Shown: in pieces, positions 63,261-64,000 of the stretch
Layout of the letters: every line of letters begins with the position of its first letter
Numbering within the stretch: position 1 is the first letter of the stretch
Assembly (NCBI GenBank): GCA_050633365.1
Contig: JBOEGJ010000016.1
Coordinates: 124,001-188,000, forward strand
DNA length: 64,000 bases
Source of the DNA: Pseudomaricurvus sp050633365
Lineage (GTDB): Bacteria > Pseudomonadota > Gammaproteobacteria > Pseudomonadales > Cellvibrionaceae
Direction: 5' to 3'
Made by a program: the position numbers and the translations under genes
The notes under the pieces: generated by a model
Databases searched by the model: none
Told to the model about the DNA's origin: nothing
What the model saw: only the letters and a program-made list of their open reading frames with translations

Positions 63261-64000
63261 TTATTTCGCCTTCTCGCTAGAGATTGATGAGGTTTCACTT
63301 ACCTGGGGCGAGCCGGCGCTTTGATCCAACAAGTGCAAACGCTGAATAAACTCTTGCAACGCAGACAAAGAACCATTGATGTTCGGTAATTCAACCACCA
63401 CATTTTTGGTTTTTAACACAGCCAATTCATCGGCAATCACCAACGCTCGATCTTGATTGGAAAAATAACGGCGCAGCAACTGCTCACTTTTTTCCAAACT
63501 CTGTTGATAAATTTCGCTCTCTTCTCTCAGCATTGCCAGCTGCGCCTGTTCTAAATTAAAACGCATATTTTGACGAAGGTAGTGCGCACCATCTGGAGGC
63601 AACAAAGGCTCGAGCGGTTGGTCGTGATGGCGAATACGCACTTGATCGTTGAGCTGCTGCATGGCCGCCGAGAAATTAGCTTTCAAAGCACTCCAAATCG
63701 ATTGCTCTGCCACTTCTGCGGTCACGTCTGAGGTCACGTCTGAGGTCACTATCGATTCTGTGGGCGATTCAGTGGGCGACGGGGTATCGACCGGCTCAGC
63801 AATACTAGGCACATCAGGCAGAGCCACAATTTCATCGGCCCAGGAAGACAACTGCAAATAGAGGCCGCTGCGATCGATTGACGGCGCCAGTTTCAAGGCA
63901 GCGATATCACGCTGAAGTTTATCGCGCACCGCAAACAATTCGGCATCATCTAATTCCAGTAAAATTTGGTCAGCGGCTTGCAACAGCGCCAAAGCACCTT
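63261..64000 (-). CDS. hemX: HemX-like protein, 5' end cut by window edge
   Basis: About 246 C-terminal residues are visible and the frame runs off the right edge. The segments LADAAL-type start ALLQAADQILLELDD and VRDKLQRDIAALKLAP match HemX, whose N-terminal part holds a membrane anchor, here outside the window. A linker of about 30 residues, VTSDVTSDVT and PTESPTES, contains short repeats. The C-terminus RYFSNQDRALVIADELAVL matches the family. Function is unproven. It precedes hemY with 1 bp between. Confidence 0.82.
   Translation of the reverse strand, partial: GALALLQAADQILLELDDAELFAVRDKLQRDIAALKLAPSIDRSGLYLQLSSWADEIVALPDVPSIAEPVDTPSPTESPTESIVTSDVTSDVTAEVAEQSIWSALKANFSAAMQQLNDQVRIRHHDQPLEPLLPPDGAHYLRQNMRFNLEQAQLAMLREESEIYQQSLEKSEQLLRRYFSNQDRALVIADELAVLKTKNVVVELPNINGSLSALQEFIQRLHLLDQSAGSPQVSETSSISSEKAK
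63721..63749 (-). repeat. 12-bp tandem repeat in the hemX linker
   Basis: GTCACGTCTGAG occurs twice in a row and starts a third time (GTCAC). It codes for part of the Thr/Ser/Val-rich linker of HemX. The unit keeps the frame. Confidence 0.85.

Overview
The window is a chromosomal segment of a gammaproteobacterium outside the Enterobacterales, probably a marine, Pseudomonas- or Oceanospirillales-like species. The evidence is gene order: pilU and pilT divergent from yggS-proC-yggT, then metX-metW, a DUF4426 gene, rdgB and hemW; rho beside trxA; gpmI followed by an envC homologue; tkt-epd-pgk-fba; and hemX-hemY. Base composition and codon use look even throughout. I see no insertion sequence, prophage, CRISPR array, rRNA or tRNA gene. 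This inference on taxonomy rests on synteny and protein resemblance only.

Layout. 1-4.1 kb: an epoxide-hydrolase-like enzyme cut by the left edge, a TetR regulator, an M2 peptidyl-dipeptidase lipoprotein and a glutathione transferase. 4.1-10.6 kb: a tightly packed oligopeptide ABC transporter operon on the minus strand (oppA-B-C-D-F plus a GNAT acetyltransferase) whose OppC permease carries an inserted fibronectin-III-like domain. 10.8-15.7 kb: redox and cell-envelope housekeeping genes (a glutaredoxin, secB, grxC, a YibN-type rhodanese, gpmI, an EnvC-type amidase activator). 15.9-25.5 kb: small genes, including a secreted-protein gene broken by an apparent one-base deletion, a Rid-family protein, dtd, pip, a tag gene with an internal 48-bp tandem duplication, a DUF748 protein with a nine-unit hexanucleotide repeat, an orphan solute-binding protein and a DjlA-like co-chaperone.

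25.6-32.1 kb: ubiD, an MscS-type channel, rho with a leader of about 500 nt and a good candidate promoter, trxA, and an orphan ArsM-like arsenite methyltransferase with a cysteine-rich tail. 32.2-46.1 kb: a hybrid histidine kinase, hemW, rdgB, DUF4426, metW-metX, a dynamin-like GTPase, yggT, proC, yggS, and the divergent twitching-motility ATPases pilT and pilU. 46.1-49.2 kb: two paralogous orphan solute-binding proteins flanking a patatin-like lipase.

49.3-56.8 kb: central carbon genes tkt-epd-pgk-fba, interrupted by a chemoreceptor gene, with marked hairpins ahead of tkt and between pgk and fba. 57-64 kb: a DUF4124 protein, a lipase-like hydrolase, several small proteins (including a 36-codon reading frame on the minus strand), YnfA, NnrU, DUF1272, a VOC protein, dgkA, hemY and a right-truncated hemX.

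Most of the window is ordinary core genome. The most unusual items are the FnIII insertion in OppC, the tandem duplication across the catalytic segment of Tag, the frameshifted secreted protein at 15.9 kb, the orphan ArsM, and the structured leaders of rho and tkt. I did not find a convincing new multi-gene system.
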